Shown piece by piece: positions 62,342 through 64,000 of a stretch of DNA of 64,000 bases (the first letter of the stretch is position 1; every line of letters begins with the position of its first letter). The position numbers were made by a program, and so were the translations under genes. Source of the DNA: Latrodectus hesperus (Eukaryota; Arthropoda; Arachnida; Araneae; Theridiidae); assembly GCA_037975125.1 (NCBI GenBank), contig CM075862.1, positions 11,397,625 through 11,461,624 on the forward strand. The letters run 5' to 3'. Under the pieces are notes generated by a model that worked only from the letters and a program-made list of their open reading frames with translations, was not told the DNA's origin and ran no database searches.

Positions 62342-64000
62342 AATCTCAATTTCGTTTTTATTGATTTATTTTAAGTTTGCAGAGTAAAGTGAATTTTACA
62401 AAAAAATATGTATATTGTAATAATAAATATTATTTTAATAATAGTGTGATATACTCGAGTCATCAACGATCGTTTCTCCGAGTAAAAATTGGAAACATAC
62501 AAAAAGTTGTTTTTTAATTAACTACCTAAATAAATCTAAGCAATTTGGCAAATTAAATTGATCTGTGTTAGCAAAATGCTTAAAAATTAAATATTGAAAA
62601 ATATTCAAATTTTTATTCGATGAATTTCCATATTTTTTGCATTATTTTTACATTTTAATAGAATAGCGTTGTTAGTTCTATTTGTAATTTATTATTAAGT
62701 TATAACTAAATTAATTAGCAATATTTAATGAAGATATTTAAGCAATTTATTATAATTCAATAACTTATGCGGATGATATTATGTGTTAATCTGCGCTCTG
62801 TATGATTACATCTGCATGTTTTACTTCATACCACCCAATAATTGTGGTTGGTATGCCAATGCCGTCCGGACATCTAAGTTCACCCAACTCAACAAGTGGA
62901 AGGGGGTTGGTTACATCGAACTGATACAAATCGGTTGAATCCCACGACTTGTCACAAAGTGCACCCCTTAACTTTTCTTTTATTGATGAATCTAATAATT
63001 GATTCTTAATTATGTAAATATAAGTTATTGATCGTATAAGCTACAAGTTTGGTAAAATAGTGCGTGAAAAAGCATGTACTTTTAAAGAGATGGTATTTCT
63101 CTAGATTTCGTGCCATATCGACTGAACTAGGATTGATAAATATTGGTGGAATATTGATGAGAATCAATATTGCACAGTCATTTCATTGTTTGTGCAATAT
63201 TCTACAGCTAAATATTTTTTTTGTGAACCATCTAAATTGCCAGATGAAGAGGAAACAAGTGTGGGGATTAAATCAGACATACTAACTAGCTTGCCTATAT
63301 TAAAGTTGATTTTAAGTGAAATATTATTGAAGTATTTCTCTTAACAATGTTTTTGATTTCATTTCATCATCAAACTTTTATTATTACACTATTCGTAATT
63401 CACTTTTTCACACGTTTAAATTTTAATTAACTTTTTTGCGGTAGTAACTTGTGATTTAATTAAGTTGGAGCTGATTTATCTTAAATCTGTTTGGCAAACT
63501 GATTTAAATAAATTTAAACTGATTTATCGCCAACTTGATTCCTCCTATTTTATTTTCAGTGTTTGTTGAAATATTTGAAATAAACCAAAAGCAAAGAGAA
63601 GCAACATTTGGAAAAATGATAAATCAGAATTATTTATAAAAGTGTTAACTAATCATCAAAAAATTATGTTAGGTATGAGAAGAAATAGATTTACCAATTT
63701 CCTTCTTTGGTTTCGTATTCATTATTTGAAATAGGAATAATCTTAACTAACGTCATTTTGACCTGTAACTTTTTAAAGAACGTGCTCAACTATGTTAATT
63801 AAAAAAATGATTATATTTCATAATATCAATAAACAATAAATAAGGTTTTGAATAAAATCAAAATCTTTTCAATCAGCTTCTAGTGTAAGCCAGTGCGAAC
63901 GTTGTTTTTTCGTGGTGTTTAAAATTGAATGATTTAACTTTAAATTGATTTATAAATTGCAGTGAAAACGGGGTATAAGCAGAATTTTTAATTGGATTCC
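62339..64000. other. A+T-rich window end
   Basis: A+T-rich except for about 62850-62970, where G+C rises and GGTTGAATCCCAC resembles a B box; this may be one more SINE-type fragment, unmatched in the window. No gene recognised. Confidence 0.4.

Overview
The window reads as animal nuclear DNA, most likely from an arthropod and plausibly an arachnid. It is strongly A+T-rich, almost free of long ORFs, full of kilobase-scale introns, dispersed SINEs, Tc1/hAT/pogo-type DNA transposons and long (TA)n tracts. The arthropod assignment is an inference from this style and from the one recognisable host protein; no species marker was seen.

One host gene can be assembled with confidence. Seven minus-strand exons between 31567 and 7315 (31273-31567, 27564-27777, 23867-24210, 18896-19135, 11499-11582, 10420-10576, 7315-7432) join with AG/GT borders and matching phases into a 1452-nt reading frame of 483 codons plus stop. 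The product is a major-facilitator transporter of the SLC46 group (proton-coupled folate transporter relatives). Exons 5 and 7 are too short to stand out as ORFs and were found by following phase and splice borders. Whether a non-coding or short coding exon lies upstream of 31572 is unresolved.

The introns and flanks are a mosaic of repeats. Two Tc1-like elements are complete from end to end (2701-4223, and 14207-15850 with an IR/DR end structure); both have decayed DD34E transposases. A hAT element (22941-23703) with a transposase remnant, a short hAT MITE (40536-40823) and two pogo/Tigger-like elements (41368-42328, 54554-55513) are also present. At least eight mutually distinct SINE-like families, labelled A to I here (C2 is a variant of C; H, and D as far as I can see, lack a clear promoter), account for much of the non-unique sequence. 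Several insertions are nested, with target duplications readable on both sides: SINE A in SINE B (13471-13903), a SINE A tail in a Tc1 element (14560-14655), SINE D and a hAT in SINE C (22330-23711), and SINE C2 in SINE F (56861-57126).

Layout: 1-7.3 kb is gene-free 3' flank with SINEs and the first Tc1 element. 7.3-31.6 kb is the SLC46 gene, whose introns hold most of the nested transposons. 31.6-64 kb is gene-free upstream flank with SINEs, microsatellites and three G+C-richer segments without recognised repeats (34.05-34.30, 39.90-40.16 and 42.59-43.07 kb) that could be regulatory or untranslated-exon sequence. I found no second host gene, no rRNA or stand-alone tRNA gene, and no CRISPR. 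I did not find a convincing novel biological system; the most informative material is the SLC46 gene model and the layered transposition record.
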